From: Sporosarcina sp. 6E9
GTDB taxonomy: Bacteria; Bacillota; Bacilli; Bacillales_A; Planococcaceae
NCBI RefSeq assembly: GCF_017921835.1
Contig: NZ_JAGEMN010000004.1
Span: 62,001-126,000 of the forward strand
Length of the DNA stretch: 64,000 nucleotides
Direction: 5' to 3'
The position numbers were made by a program, and so were the translations under genes. The notes under the pieces were generated by a model, which was not told the origin of the DNA, ran no database searches, and saw only the letters and a program-made list of their open reading frames with translations. This document shows positions 1 to 8,750 of the stretch, in pieces; the first letter of the stretch is position 1, and each line of letters opens with the position of its first letter.

Positions 1-1496
1 CTTGCGATATCCGCGATGTTGACGAGAATCTCTTGTTCTTGTTCAAGTTTTGTACCGAAACGCTGCGCTGCAAGACCCGCTACTAACAGTCCAATCTTTT
101 TCGCGTTTTTCACCAACACTTTCTCTTGTGCAAGGGCCTCGTCGCCGATTTCTTCAGGCATCATCATAAGGAGTTCTTCTTGTAATCCCTGCGCTTTTTC
201 CAGTAACGGCAATTCACCTTTTAATGCTTTTCTCATGAAAGTTCCGGGTACGAGCAAGCGGTTAATTTCATTGGTTCCTTCAAAAATTCTATTGATACGG
301 GAATCACGGTAAATGCGTTCGACTTCGTATTCCGCCATAAAGCCGTATCCACCATGAAGTTGAACCGCTTCGTCAGCAACATAGTCTAGTAATTCCGAAC
401 CGACAATTTTATTGATCGAACATTCAATTGCATATTCTGCAATCGAAGCTGCAATTGCTTTTCCATCTTTACGTTCTTCAGCAGTCATTGCGCTATTTCG
501 TTCTTCAAAATAACCAATCGTGCGGTAGACTAAACTTTCAGCCGCATAGGTACGTGAAGCCATTGTCGCGAGCTTTTCTTTTGTTAAATTAAATGAAGAG
601 ATAGGCGTTTTAAACTGTTTTCGTCCATTTGCATATTCAATTGCCAATTGAAGCGCGCGTTTTGATCCACCAACTGTCCCAACTCCCAGTTTATACCGGC
701 CAATATTTAAAATGTTAAACGCAATTACGTGACCGCGTCCCACTTCACCTAATAAGTTTTCAACAGGTACTTCTGCGTCTTGAAGAATTAGCGTACGTGT
801 AGAAGATGATTTAATCCCCATTTTCTTTTCTTCCGCACCGACAGATACGCCTGGGAAGTCTTTTTCAACGATAAATGTTGAGAATTTATCGCCGTCAATT
901 TTTGCATAAACAACGAAAACATCGGCAAATCCAGCGTTCGTAATCCATTGTTTTTCACCATTTAAAATGTAATGCGTTCCTGCTTCATTGAGCTTCGCAT
1001 TTGCGCTGGCACCCAATGCATCTGATCCAGAACCGGGTTCAGTTAATGCGTAAGCTGAGATTTTATCTCCCGTAACGGAGTTTGGTAGATATTTTTCTTT
1101 TTGTTCTTCCGTACCGAATAATACGATTGGCAATGTTCCGATGCCGACATGGGCACCGTGTGTAATTGAAAAGCCGCCCGCACGTGACATTTTCTCAGAG
1201 ATTAGCGCTGATGAAATGGCATCTAATCCAAGTCCACCGTATTCTTCTGGAACATCTGCCCCTAGAAGACCTAAATCACCCGCTTTTTTCAATAAACGAA
1301 CGGAGTGCTCAAATTCATGGTTTTCTAAGTTATCGATGACAGGAACAACTTCATTTAATACATAGTCTTCAGTTGTTTTCGCAATCATTTTCTGCTCTTC
1401 AGTAAAATCCTCTGGCGTGAAGACACGATCTGCTTCGATGTCTTCAATTAGAAAAGCGCCACCTTTAATTAAGTTTGCTGTTTTCAATTCAGTCAT
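1..1496 (-). CDS. fadE: acyl-CoA dehydrogenase FadE, C-terminus beyond window
   Basis: Flavin-dependent first dehydrogenation of beta-oxidation (acyl-CoA to trans-2-enoyl-CoA). The start ATG at 1496 has a GGGAGG site upstream; about 498 codons are visible and the frame is still open at base 1, so the 3' end is missing (family members are close to 590 residues). Visible signatures are the acyl-CoA dehydrogenase stretch YALTEPGSGSDA and the C-terminal LHGGYGFMAEYEVERIYRD with the catalytic-type glutamate region GTNEINR. It is third in a fadN-fadA-fadE operon, about 90 bp after fadA. Identity is very likely; the FadE name follows from operon order and resemblance to the Bacillus subtilis protein. 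Confidence 0.93.
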   Translation of the reverse strand, partial: MTELKTANLIKGGAFLIEDIEADRVFTPEDFTEEQKMIAKTTEDYVLNEVVPVIDNLENHEFEHSVRLLKKAGDLGLLGADVPEEYGGLGLDAISSALISEKMSRAGGFSITHGAHVGIGTLPIVLFGTEEQKEKYLPNSVTGDKISAYALTEPGSGSDALGASANAKLNEAGTHYILNGEKQWITNAGFADVFVVYAKIDGDKFSTFIVEKDFPGVSVGAEEKKMGIKSSSTRTLILQDAEVPVENLLGEVGRGHVIAFNILNIGRYKLGVGTVGGSKRALQLAIEYANGRKQFKTPISSFNLTKEKLATMASRTYAAESLVYRTIGYFEERNSAMTAEERKDGKAIAASIAEYAIECSINKIVGSELLDYVADEAVQLHGGYGFMAEYEVERIYRDSRINRIFEGTNEINRLLVPGTFMRKALKGELPLLEKAQGLQEELLMMMPEEIGDEALAQEKVLVKNAKKIGLLVAGLAAQRFGTKLEQEQEILVNIADIA

Positions 1497-1588
1497 TGTT
1501 TTTTCCTCCCTTTAATTAAAACGAAATATCACTTGTAAGTACAATCACTAAAAAGTGTAATGATATAAAAAGATGCTTCTTAATATTT

Positions 1589-2764
1589 TTATAACAACTC
1601 AAATACGCCTGCGGCACCCATTCCGCCGCCGATACACATTGTCACGACACCGAATTGCTTGTTTTGACGTTTTAGTTCATCCAACATGCGAATGGTTAAA
1701 ATTGAGCCAGTTGCGCCAAGTGGATGACCGAGCGCGATGGCTCCGCCGTTGACATTCACTTTATCCATATCAAGACCGAGGTGACGGATGACTTGAAGGG
1801 ATTGAGATGCGAACGCCTCGTTTAATTCCCATAAATCGATGTCTTCGATGGATAATCCAGCAATTTCTAGCGCTTTCGGAACCGCTACAATTGGACCAAT
1901 TCCCATCACTTCTGGCGGAACGCCCCCAACTGCGAATGACCGGAACTTAGCGATTGGCTTCAATCCTTCCGCTTCCGCCACTTCACGATCCATGATTAAG
2001 ACTGCACCTGCACCGTCTGATGTTTGTGATGAGTTGCCCGCAGTTACTGAACCCGTTACAGAAAATGCTGGACGTAAACGTGCGAGCACTTCTGTCGTTG
2101 TGCCATGACGAACCCCTTCATCCATTTCAAACATGAACTTCTTTTCCGCAGCTTTCCCATCGTCATTAACATAACGCTGAGTCACTTCTACTGGAACAAT
2201 TCCATCATTAAACTTGCCAGTAGCAATCGCTGCTGCAGCTCTCTCATGGGAACGAACCGCAAATGCATCTTGATCTTCGCGGCTTACACCATATTTTGTT
2301 GCGACTTGCTCAGCGGTATGGCCCATTCCCATATAATATTGTGGTGCTGTTTCTGCTAATTTCACGTTGGGACGAACAACATTCCCCATCATTGGAACCA
2401 TGCTCATCGATTCCGCCCCACCTGCAAGAATCGCTTTTGAAGCCCCAAGCATAATCCGCTCTGCTCCGTAAGCAATTGTTTGCAAGCCTGAGGAACAAAA
2501 TCGGTTGACGGTAATTGCGGGTGTTGTATCTGGAAGTCCTGCTAGCGCGCCGATATTCCGTGCCATATTCATTCCTTGTTCCGCTTCTGGCATCGCACAA
2601 CCAATAATTAAATCATCGATTGGTCCGTCGTAACCACCCGCGCGCTTTAATGTTTCCTTTACTGCAATCGCTCCTAGATCATCCGGACGAACGTTTGCCA
2701 GTGAACCTCTTTTCGCTCTTCCAACCGGCGTTCGTGCACCGGCTACAATTACTGCTTCACGCAT
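1589..2764 (-). CDS. fadA: acetyl-CoA C-acyltransferase (3-ketoacyl-CoA thiolase)
   Basis: Last step of beta-oxidation: thiolytic cleavage of 3-ketoacyl-CoA to acetyl-CoA and a shortened acyl-CoA. The 391-residue length is normal for thiolases. The nucleophilic cysteine is in NRFCSSGLQTI near residue 90, the histidine in NVNGGAIALGHPLGATG near residue 345, and the second cysteine in VVTMCIGGGMGAAG near residue 377. The ATG at 2764 is preceded by GAGGAGG. It lies 29 bp after fadN and before fadE, consistent with a single transcript. Confidence 0.96.
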   Translation of the reverse strand: MREAVIVAGARTPVGRAKRGSLANVRPDDLGAIAVKETLKRAGGYDGPIDDLIIGCAMPEAEQGMNMARNIGALAGLPDTTPAITVNRFCSSGLQTIAYGAERIMLGASKAILAGGAESMSMVPMMGNVVRPNVKLAETAPQYYMGMGHTAEQVATKYGVSREDQDAFAVRSHERAAAAIATGKFNDGIVPVEVTQRYVNDDGKAAEKKFMFEMDEGVRHGTTTEVLARLRPAFSVTGSVTAGNSSQTSDGAGAVLIMDREVAEAEGLKPIAKFRSFAVGGVPPEVMGIGPIVAVPKALEIAGLSIEDIDLWELNEAFASQSLQVIRHLGLDMDKVNVNGGAIALGHPLGATGSILTIRMLDELKRQNKQFGVVTMCIGGGMGAAGVFELL

Positions 2765-2793
2765 TATTTCTTCCTCCTCTATATTTGTTGCTT

Positions 2794-5178
2794 TTAATTG
2801 CGAAGTGGTTTTCCTTTTACAAGCATGTGTTGCATACGTTGCTGTGATTTTGGTTCAGCTACTAGGCTTAAGAAGGCTTCACGTTCAAGATCTAGCAAAT
2901 ATTGCTCATCGACTAGCGTTCCAAACGGCACTTTGCCACCTGCTAGAACAAACGCTAATTTCTTCGCGATTTTCAAGTCATGTTCGCTAATATACCCCGA
3001 CAAGAACATTGCTTCTGCCCCGAGAAGTAGTGTCGCATAACCAGAATCTCCAGTGACCGGGATTTTCTCGCGTTTAGGTGCTTGATAGCCATTTTCATAT
3101 AATGAAAGTGCGACTTGTTTCGCATCATGTAATTGATGGTCAGCGTTTACGCTTATTCCATCCGCGAAATTCATGAAGTTGTTATCTCTAGCTTCATCTG
3201 CGGAAGTTGAAACTTTTGCCATCGCAATCGTTTCAAATACTTTATTTGCGATATTTTGATAGTCGACTTCTACGCCGTTCGGCAAACCTTTCAAGTGTTT
3301 TGTATACAACCCGACGTTTCCGCCACCCCCCGGGATTAGACCAACGCCTGGTTCAACTAGCCCCATGTAGGTTTCAGTTGTCGCTTGAATATGTGCCGCT
3401 GGAAGACAAACTTCGGCCCCACCGCCCAGTGTCATCGCGAACGGTGCTGCAACAACTGGCTTCGTTGAATATTTGATTTTCATCATCGCGTTTTGGAAAG
3501 TTCGAACGACGAAATCCAATTCAAAAATATTGTCATCTTGTGCTTCCATTAAGATTAGGCCAAGATTCGCACCGACACAGAAATTTCTTCCCTGGTTGCC
3601 GATCACAAGCCCTTTATAATTCTTTTCTACTTCATCAACTGCAAAGTTAATCATTTGCAAAATATCTAACCCAATCGCATTCGATTGCGAATGAAATTCG
3701 AGTAGTGCGATGCCATCGCCAAGGTCTATTAAACTAGCACCTGAATTTTTCTTAATGACCCCGTGTTTTTTCTTATAACGTTTCAAATCAATCACTTTTT
3801 CATTAACAGGAACGGGTTTATAGCCATCTCCGTCGAAGTAATACAGTTCACCGTCTTCTTCTTTATAGAAAGATTCATAGTTTTGATCTAACAAACGTTG
3901 AACAAAAGCAGGTACCTCAGCACCTTCTTCTTTCATCTTTTCTACAGATTTAGCGACCCCGATTGCATCCCATATTTCAAATGGTCCTTGTTGCCATCCG
4001 AAGCCCCATTTCATCGCATTATCGATTGCTACGATATCATCCGCGATTTCACCGTGTAGTTCAGCTGAATAGCGAAGTGTAGGTGCTAAAATATTCCATA
4101 GGATTTCGCCTGTACGGTCTTTTGCATAGACAAGTGTTTTCACTCGATTTACAAGCCCTTTTTGCTGTTTCGCCATTTCAATTGAAGGCGTTTTCATTTT
4201 CTTCGCCTTGCTGTACTCGAAAGTTTCTGGATCGAGTTCCAAGATTTCTCTATCTTTCTTCACATAGAAACCTTGTTTCGTTTTCGCGCCGAGCCATCCG
4301 TTATCAATCATTTTCTTCATAAACGCCGGCAATTCAAATACTTTTTGTTCTTCACCTTCTGTTTGGTCGTAAACGTTTTTGGCAACATGCATAAATGTGT
4401 CCAGACCGACTACATCAAGCGTTCGGAATGTTGCCGATTTCGGACGACCGATTAGTGTACCCGTTACAGAGTCGACTTCGCCGATTGAAAATCCGCGTGC
4501 TTCCATTTCTTGAAGGGTGACCAGTAGCCCATAAGTTCCAATTCGGTTGGCAATAAAGTTCGGTGTATCTTTGGCAATGACAACGCCTTTACCTAATGTG
4601 TTTTCACCAAATTGAACCATGAAATCTACCACTTCTGGCGCTGTCGTACTGGCCGGAATCACCTCGAGTAGTTTTAAATAACGAGGTGGATTAAAGAAAT
4701 GTGTTCCTAAGAAATGTTTCTGGAAATCTTCTGAACGCTCATCCTTCATCGCTTCAATACTAATGCCCGATGTATTTGACGAAATAATTGTGCCAGGCTT
4801 ACGCACAGCATCCACTTTTTCGTATAATTCTTTTTTAATGTCTAGGTTCTCGACAATTACTTCGACAATCCAGTCAACATCTTTTAATTTTTCAAGATCG
4901 TCTTCTAAGTTCCCTGCTTCGATTAACGATAAGTTACTTTTAGTGGTGAGTGGCGCAGGTTTTTGTTTGAGTAGTTTTTGCAATGCGCTTGATGCAATTT
5001 TATTTCGGACTTGGTTATCTTCGAGAGTCAGCCCTTTCGCTTTCTCTTCTTCTGTCAATTCTTTTGGAACGATATCCAATAATAGTACTGGGATACCGAT
5101 GTTTGCGAGATGGGCTGCAATTCCTGAACCCATCACACCTGAACCTAATACTGCTGCTTTTTTAATTTGATAAGCCAC
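2794..5178 (-). CDS. fadN: 3-hydroxyacyl-CoA dehydrogenase / enoyl-CoA hydratase FadN
   Basis: Bifunctional beta-oxidation enzyme: N-terminal NAD-binding 3-hydroxyacyl-CoA dehydrogenase and C-terminal enoyl-CoA hydratase/isomerase domain. The Rossmann motif AAVLGSGVMGSGIAAHLAN is at the N-terminus and the dehydrogenase signature THFFNPPRYLKLLEVIP near residue 160. The crotonase fold is seen from about residue 490 (QGRNFCVGANL, AGVGLIPGGGG-type region VEPGVGLIPGGGGN). A TTG at 5184 is possible but lies only 2 nt from the GGGAGG site; the GTG at 5178 has 8 nt spacing and is preferred. First gene of the fad operon. Confidence 0.95.
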   Translation of the reverse strand: MAYQIKKAAVLGSGVMGSGIAAHLANIGIPVLLLDIVPKELTEEEKAKGLTLEDNQVRNKIASSALQKLLKQKPAPLTTKSNLSLIEAGNLEDDLEKLKDVDWIVEVIVENLDIKKELYEKVDAVRKPGTIISSNTSGISIEAMKDERSEDFQKHFLGTHFFNPPRYLKLLEVIPASTTAPEVVDFMVQFGENTLGKGVVIAKDTPNFIANRIGTYGLLVTLQEMEARGFSIGEVDSVTGTLIGRPKSATFRTLDVVGLDTFMHVAKNVYDQTEGEEQKVFELPAFMKKMIDNGWLGAKTKQGFYVKKDREILELDPETFEYSKAKKMKTPSIEMAKQQKGLVNRVKTLVYAKDRTGEILWNILAPTLRYSAELHGEIADDIVAIDNAMKWGFGWQQGPFEIWDAIGVAKSVEKMKEEGAEVPAFVQRLLDQNYESFYKEEDGELYYFDGDGYKPVPVNEKVIDLKRYKKKHGVIKKNSGASLIDLGDGIALLEFHSQSNAIGLDILQMINFAVDEVEKNYKGLVIGNQGRNFCVGANLGLILMEAQDDNIFELDFVVRTFQNAMMKIKYSTKPVVAAPFAMTLGGGAEVCLPAAHIQATTETYMGLVEPGVGLIPGGGGNVGLYTKHLKGLPNGVEVDYQNIANKVFETIAMAKVSTSADEARDNNFMNFADGISVNADHQLHDAKQVALSLYENGYQAPKREKIPVTGDSGYATLLLGAEAMFLSGYISEHDLKIAKKLAFVLAGGKVPFGTLVDEQYLLDLEREAFLSLVAEPKSQQRMQHMLVKGKPLRN

Positions 5179-5202
5179 GTGCAATGCCTCCCTTTATTTT
5201 CT

Positions 5203-5220
5203 TGAATGAACACTCATTCA
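5203..5220 (-). promoter_or_regulatory. FadR operator
   Basis: The 18-bp site TGAATGAACACTCATTCA is a perfect 7-bp inverted repeat with a 4-bp centre. It matches the published Bacillus FadR consensus TGAATGAMTANTCATTCA except for one central position. It sits between the fadN promoter and its start codon, so binding would block transcription until long-chain acyl-CoA releases the repressor. FadR itself is not in the window. Confidence 0.88.
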
Positions 5221-5237
5221 TTATTTGGGCAAAAAAA

Positions 5238-5254
5238 ATAGAAACGATTTCTAT
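5238..5254 (-). promoter_or_regulatory. cre-like dyad at the fadN transcription start
   Basis: A perfect 7-bp inverted repeat (ATAGAAA/TTTCTAT) with a 3-bp centre lies right after the -10 box. Read on the minus strand, AGAAATCGTTTCTA matches the CcpA cre core TGNAANCGNTTNCA at all but two fixed positions. CcpA repression of the fadNAE operon is established in Bacillus subtilis; use of this site here is inference. Confidence 0.5.
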
Positions 5255-5261
5255 AACTTTT

Positions 5262-5290
5262 ATTATAGAGCATTAGTTAATTTTTCGCAA
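5262..5290 (-). promoter_or_regulatory. sigma-A promoter of the fad operon
   Basis: On the minus strand TTGCGA (5285-5290) and a perfect TATAAT (5262-5267) are separated by 17 bp. The predicted start is near 5255, upstream of the cre-like dyad and the FadR operator. Confidence 0.75.
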
Positions 5291-5432
5291 TATTTTATTC
5301 TGTAATTATTCATAGAATAGAAAGTAACTTCGTACCGTCAGGTTTTGGGTGAATCAATTTTATATCCAGAATCGAAAATGGATTGTACACTAAATATAAA
5401 AGTTTCCTTCTAATAAGAAAGGGCGTTTCGAT

Positions 5433-5942
5433 ATGAAAACGGTACTTGATATAACTGGTAAATCACAATATGAAAAAGATATTGATGAACGGTTTCGCCC
5501 TTCTGCATGCGGTCCGGTAACCGCTCATGTGATTCTAAGGTATCATTTTCCACATCATATGCATGCAGTGAATGAACTGTACCGATTGCTAGGCAGTACA
5601 AAAATCGGTTTATTTACTTGGCGTTTCATCCGGAATATGAAGAAACTTCTAGGCGAGGCGTGGATCGTTGAAAAGTGTTCAGTTAACGAGGTCATTCATG
5701 AAATTGATAACGGGCGTCCCGTAGCTGCCAAGTTTGATAAATGGTTTACTTTAAGGTGGCGGGGTAAATTTGCTTTTGATTATCATTGGGTACCAGTTGT
5801 TGGCTATGAAAAAAATGGGAATGAACTACTTCTCATCGTTCATGATAATGGCGGTAGAAATCGGACAAGTCAATTGCGAACGATTTCATATAAGAAAAAC
5901 AAATCTATTTTGACGTTTGTAAAGATAAAAAGAAGCCACTAA
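5433..5942 (+). CDS. C39-like peptidase-fold protein
   Basis: Putative cysteine-peptidase-fold protein (Peptidase_C39_2-like), 169 residues, cytoplasmic with no signal peptide or membrane segment. A cysteine in the context RPSACGPVTAHVILRYH (residues ~27-43) and a histidine in FDYHWVPVVGYE (~112) are placed as in C39-like Cys-His enzymes. Site AGAAAGGG precedes the ATG. It is a single-gene unit on the plus strand, divergent from fadN, ending in a terminator shared with the exonuclease gene. Substrate unknown; the fold assignment rests only on these two motifs. Confidence 0.6.
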   Translation: MKTVLDITGKSQYEKDIDERFRPSACGPVTAHVILRYHFPHHMHAVNELYRLLGSTKIGLFTWRFIRNMKKLLGEAWIVEKCSVNEVIHEIDNGRPVAAKFDKWFTLRWRGKFAFDYHWVPVVGYEKNGNELLLIVHDNGGRNRTSQLRTISYKKNKSILTFVKIKRSH

Positions 5943-5957
5943 GCGGCTTCTTTTTAT
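5927..5957. terminator. bidirectional intrinsic terminator
   Basis: Stem AGAAGCC/GGCTTCT with a loop containing the stop codon of the C39-like gene, flanked by A-rich and T-rich tracts on both sides. It can serve that gene and the convergent exonuclease gene. Confidence 0.75.
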
Positions 5958-5960
5958 TTT

Positions 5961-6848
5961 TTATGAAAATAATGAATCGGCATGGCGCATGATCATTGTA
6001 TAGCCTTCTTTTTCAAAGAGGCTTCTCTTTTCTGCATCATAAATCGGTAGTGTTAGGTCTTCAATTTGACAGTTTACATCTAAGTCGCAGTGAATTTCAG
6101 CAAGCTTTCTTGATAAGTGAAGCATTTCAATGCCTTCTTCGATACGTTTGCGTCTTGCTGGGGTTAGTTCGTCTAGAGCCTCTAGAATACCTTCAATGGA
6201 GCCATATTGTTTCAGTAATGTCAAAGCTGTTTTTGGCCCAATGCCTTTGACACCTGGGTATCCGTCGGCCGAGTCACCTGTGAACGCTTTTTTATCGATG
6301 TATTGAAATGGCGTAATGCCGTACTCTTCGATGAATCTTTCGTCTGTGTAGATGTCGTACTCGCTATATCCTTTTTTAATGAGGGCTACTTTAACGCCTG
6401 GGCGCAATAATTGCAGGAGATCTCTGTCGCCTGACACGATTGTGATGTCGGCTTTGCCTTCCCAATTGCTTACCATAGAACCGATTAGATCGTCGGCTTC
6501 CATCCCTGGTTCTCCGTAACTTTTCCATCCGATTAGTTCTGAAACGCTTCTAGCCATGTCAAATTGCGGAACGAGTTCTTCGGGTGGCGCGGGACGATTC
6601 GCTTTATAACCGTCGTACAAGTCATTTCGAAATGTGTGTGCGCCCATATCCCAACAAACTGCCATATGGGTTGGGTTGAATAGGGACATCGCTGTCAATG
6701 AATGACGTGCAAATCCTTGAACGCCATTCGTAGGAACGCCAGCTGCATTCGGGAAAAAATGCCCCATTGCGGATGTCGCAAAAAAGGATCTAAATAATAA
6801 TGCCATGCCGTCAACGATTAAAATATGTGGTTTTTCTTCTGTAGTCAA
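5961..6848 (-). CDS. ypcP: 5'-3' exonuclease (YpcP/ExoIX family)
   Basis: Stand-alone 5'-3' exonuclease/flap-endonuclease domain, 295 residues, homologous to the N-terminal domain of DNA polymerase I and likely acting on flaps or RNA primers. The acidic metal-binding motifs are visible: VDGMALLFRSF near the start, GMEADDLIGS and SGDRDLLQLL mid-protein, and TGDSADGYPGVKGIGPKTA with the helix-hairpin-helix. The start is TTG at 6848 with GGAGG 8 nt upstream; a nearer ATG at 6855 is out of frame. Confidence 0.9.
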   Translation of the reverse strand: MTTEEKPHILIVDGMALLFRSFFATSAMGHFFPNAAGVPTNGVQGFARHSLTAMSLFNPTHMAVCWDMGAHTFRNDLYDGYKANRPAPPEELVPQFDMARSVSELIGWKSYGEPGMEADDLIGSMVSNWEGKADITIVSGDRDLLQLLRPGVKVALIKKGYSEYDIYTDERFIEEYGITPFQYIDKKAFTGDSADGYPGVKGIGPKTALTLLKQYGSIEGILEALDELTPARRKRIEEGIEMLHLSRKLAEIHCDLDVNCQIEDLTLPIYDAEKRSLFEKEGYTMIMRHADSLFS

Positions 6849-7002
6849 TTGTCATTCCTCCAGTAGTCGAAAGTGTTCGATTCGACCTTTATCAATAGTT
6901 AATAGTAGACTACTAATCGTGAAATCGGTACTAATACGCCCCATTACACGAGAAAGCAACATTAGCAATCCATTATACAAGTGCTTGGTTATATTCAAAC
7001 CG

Positions 7003-7184
7003 TTGATTTCCGTTGCGGGCGGACGCTTTCCTGCGGGCGAGCGCCGAGCCTCCTCGTCGCTAAAACCGTGCTCCCAAACGCTGCGCTTTTAGGTCGCAAA
7101 AGCCGTTCTTCGTAACGGCTCTTCCTGCGGGGTCTCGACTGTCTCGCTAATTCCGCTGGAGTCGCCGCCCTCCACTTCAATCAA
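7003..7184. repeat. GC-rich interspersed repeat with inverted ends
   Basis: A GC-rich block in an AT-rich intergenic region. It begins TTGATTTCCGTTGCGGGCGG and ends GCCGCCCTCCACTTCAATCAA, so the ends form an imperfect inverted repeat. Phrases such as GAGCCTCCTCGTCGC and CTTCCTGCGGGGTCTCG resemble a family of multicopy elements I recall from Bacillaceae and Planococcaceae genomes. It has no gene of its own; a 61-codon frame across it looks fortuitous. It could be a non-autonomous mobile element or a structured transcript. Confidence 0.6.
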
Positions 7185-7221
7185 CTAATTCCACTATATT
7201 ATGGTAGTAATTTATAGCTTT

Positions 7222-7728
7222 CTATAACTGTGGAATCATGAATACGATTGCTAGAAGGACTAGCACTGTAATATGAGCAGAAGTGATAATTGTTCCTTTA
7301 CTTGTTTCTGCTTTCCCATACCTAAGTATGATAGACAGTATGAACAAATAAACTAAAACTAAAAAGTAAACTATTGATAAATCTAAAATCCAGTGCATTT
7401 CTGGGGTTACTTCAGATAGAATTGTGACGCCTAGGATTATGAAGCCCATCATTGATAGGAGAAGGATGACGCCGATGATAGCGGGCATGATTCGCCATAT
7501 CTTATGTACAAATAGTGGCTTTCCCTTCTTCTCTTGTATCAGCAATAAGAATGAAAATCCCCATACGATAAATATAACTGTGAAGAATATAATGAGAATA
7601 CTTGGTTCGATAAAAGAATTTACGAATGAAAAGAATGCACTAATTTTATCCTCATATAGATTCGTTAAAATGATAGCGAGTGAAAATCCAAAAATAATAA
7701 GAATTTGGTAAAGCGTCCATTTTGACAT
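7222..7728 (-). CDS. membrane protein of unknown function, 168 aa
   Basis: Not recognised. It has about five hydrophobic helices: residues ~6-24, 41-63, 79-100, 112-134 and 147-165. GGAGGGG precedes the ATG at 7728. It is the 3'-most member of a run of small minus-strand genes from here to 11.3 kb. It is followed by the GC-rich repeat, which may have displaced the conserved element found after its neighbours. Confidence 0.7.
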   Translation of the reverse strand: MSKWTLYQILIIFGFSLAIILTNLYEDKISAFFSFVNSFIEPSILIIFFTVIFIVWGFSFLLLIQEKKGKPLFVHKIWRIMPAIIGVILLLSMMGFIILGVTILSEVTPEMHWILDLSIVYFLVLVYLFILSIILRYGKAETSKGTIITSAHITVLVLLAIVFMIPQL

Positions 7729-7895
7729 TATACTTCCCCTCCAAGTTACAAGTACGTTTGAGATGTCGATTTAGATTCAAAAAAGAACTGAAACCTGGAA
7801 ATTGTAACCCGGTCAGTTGAGTGGTATAAAAACTAAATTAAACACATAAAAATAGTCCAAATTCGCATACAATTGGACTCTTTCCTATTACCTAG

Positions 7896-8033
7896 GTGTC
7901 AACGTTTGTGAATGATAACGCGGCTATTTCAGAAACCCTATTGAAAAGCATATTAGCAGGTTACAATTTCTTTTTAGGTCTGTTAATGTATGTGTTAATA
8001 CCAACGTTAATTTGTATGTCGAAAAAACAATGA
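7896..8033 (+). pseudogene. possible C-terminal fragment of a membrane protein
   Basis: A plus-strand frame encodes about 45 residues ending in SILAGYNFFLGLLMYVLIPTL and ICMSKKQ. This is one convincing transmembrane helix with a basic tail, as at the end of a polytopic protein. A stop codon lies directly upstream at 7893 and no clear start is present, so it may be a gene remnant. Parent family not recognised. The rest of 7729-8093 shows no other gene. Confidence 0.3.
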
Positions 8034-8063
8034 TGCATTTCGCCACTTTTTTAACTTTTACTA

Positions 8064-8087
8064 TCCCATTAACGCGCCCGATCGCAT
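8064..8087 (-). repeat. half-copy of cassette element
   Basis: Contains AACGCGCCCGATCGCA just after the stop codon of the 86-residue gene at 8094. It matches the conserved right half of the elements at 8963, 9555, 9810, 10221 and 10766; the left half is not recognisable. Confidence 0.55.
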
Positions 8088-8093
8088 CAGATT

Positions 8094-8354
8094 TTAATCA
8101 TTAAAGAAGTGGTCAATTTCTTCCCATTTACCTTCTGGAACATCGGCTTTCTTCCACACTTGTCCATTAACCGTGTCAGATATATAAATGAATCCATCTC
8201 GTACAACCAACTCATAAGATTGATCACTTTGAGCGTCTATTTGATTAATACTGTCCGCTACGTTGCCCAAGCCACCTGAGATAGATATTCCTGCTAATAG
8301 AATACAAATACCTACGAATATCATTACTCCACTTTTCAATTTCTCCAATTTCAT
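8094..8354 (-). CDS. small membrane-anchored protein, 86 aa
   Basis: Not recognised. One N-terminal hydrophobic segment (about residues 9-28, GVMIFVGICILLAGISISGG) could be an anchor or uncleaved signal. It is followed by a short soluble domain with YELVVRDGFIYISDTVNG and a Trp-rich acidic end. GGGAG precedes the ATG closely. Member of the cassette-like run; half an element follows its stop. Confidence 0.6.
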   Translation of the reverse strand: MKLEKLKSGVMIFVGICILLAGISISGGLGNVADSINQIDAQSDQSYELVVRDGFIYISDTVNGQVWKKADVPEGKWEEIDHFFND

Positions 8355-8399
8355 CGACTCCCTATCCTGACTCTTAGATTAGAAGGCACATTCTCAAAT

Positions 8400-8417
8400 A
8401 AACGCGCCCGATTGCTT
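8400..8417 (-). repeat. half-copy of cassette element
   Basis: AACGCGCCCGATTGCTTAA lies about 10 bp beyond the stop codon of the 71-residue gene at 8430. It is the same right-half motif as at its neighbours. Confidence 0.55.
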
Positions 8418-8429
8418 AATTACTTCAAC

Positions 8430-8645
8430 TCAAGAGTTATAGCCGAATGAGATAATAAATATCATTGCAATCAAAGATACAACGATAAAAACCGTAGATA
8501 TTAAAGTTATTATTGCGGTTAAACTTTTAGGTATGTTAGTACGATTTTTCCAAGTAGCTACCAACAGGAAAACACTCAGTAAAATTATGATAAGAAAAAT
8601 TGATAAAAATCCAGAACGCTCTTTAATCATAAACCACAAATCCAT
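8430..8645 (-). CDS. small two-helix membrane protein, 71 aa
   Basis: Not recognised. Two hydrophobic helices (about residues 12-31 and 41-66) with a short basic link (TWKNRTNIPKS). A GAGGAG site 8 nt before the ATG supports translation. Cassette-like run. Confidence 0.6.
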   Translation of the reverse strand: MDLWFMIKERSGFLSIFLIIILLSVFLLVATWKNRTNIPKSLTAIITLISTVFIVVSLIAMIFIISFGYNS

Positions 8646-8710
8646 TTCGTCTGCTCCTCTCCGATAACACTTAACTCAATTTTGTCCGATTGAGTCGCAG
8701 CGGTTGTTCA

Positions 8711-8730
8711 GTTAACGCACCCTATTACAG
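8711..8730 (-). repeat. degenerate half-copy of cassette element
   Basis: GTTAACGCACCCTATTACAG lies downstream of the 56-residue gene at 8751. It matches the right-half motif with changes (CACCCTATT in place of CACCCGTT). Confidence 0.45.
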
Positions 8731-8750
8731 AACAATTAACACCAGTCAAT

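Noticed and set aside
4763..5170. 135-residue plus-strand frame antisense to fadN
   Set aside because: Shadow of a strongly supported gene; Ser/Phe-rich composition typical of antisense frames.
6995..7180. 61-residue frame rich in Arg
   Set aside because: Lies wholly inside the GC-rich repeat; composition effect.
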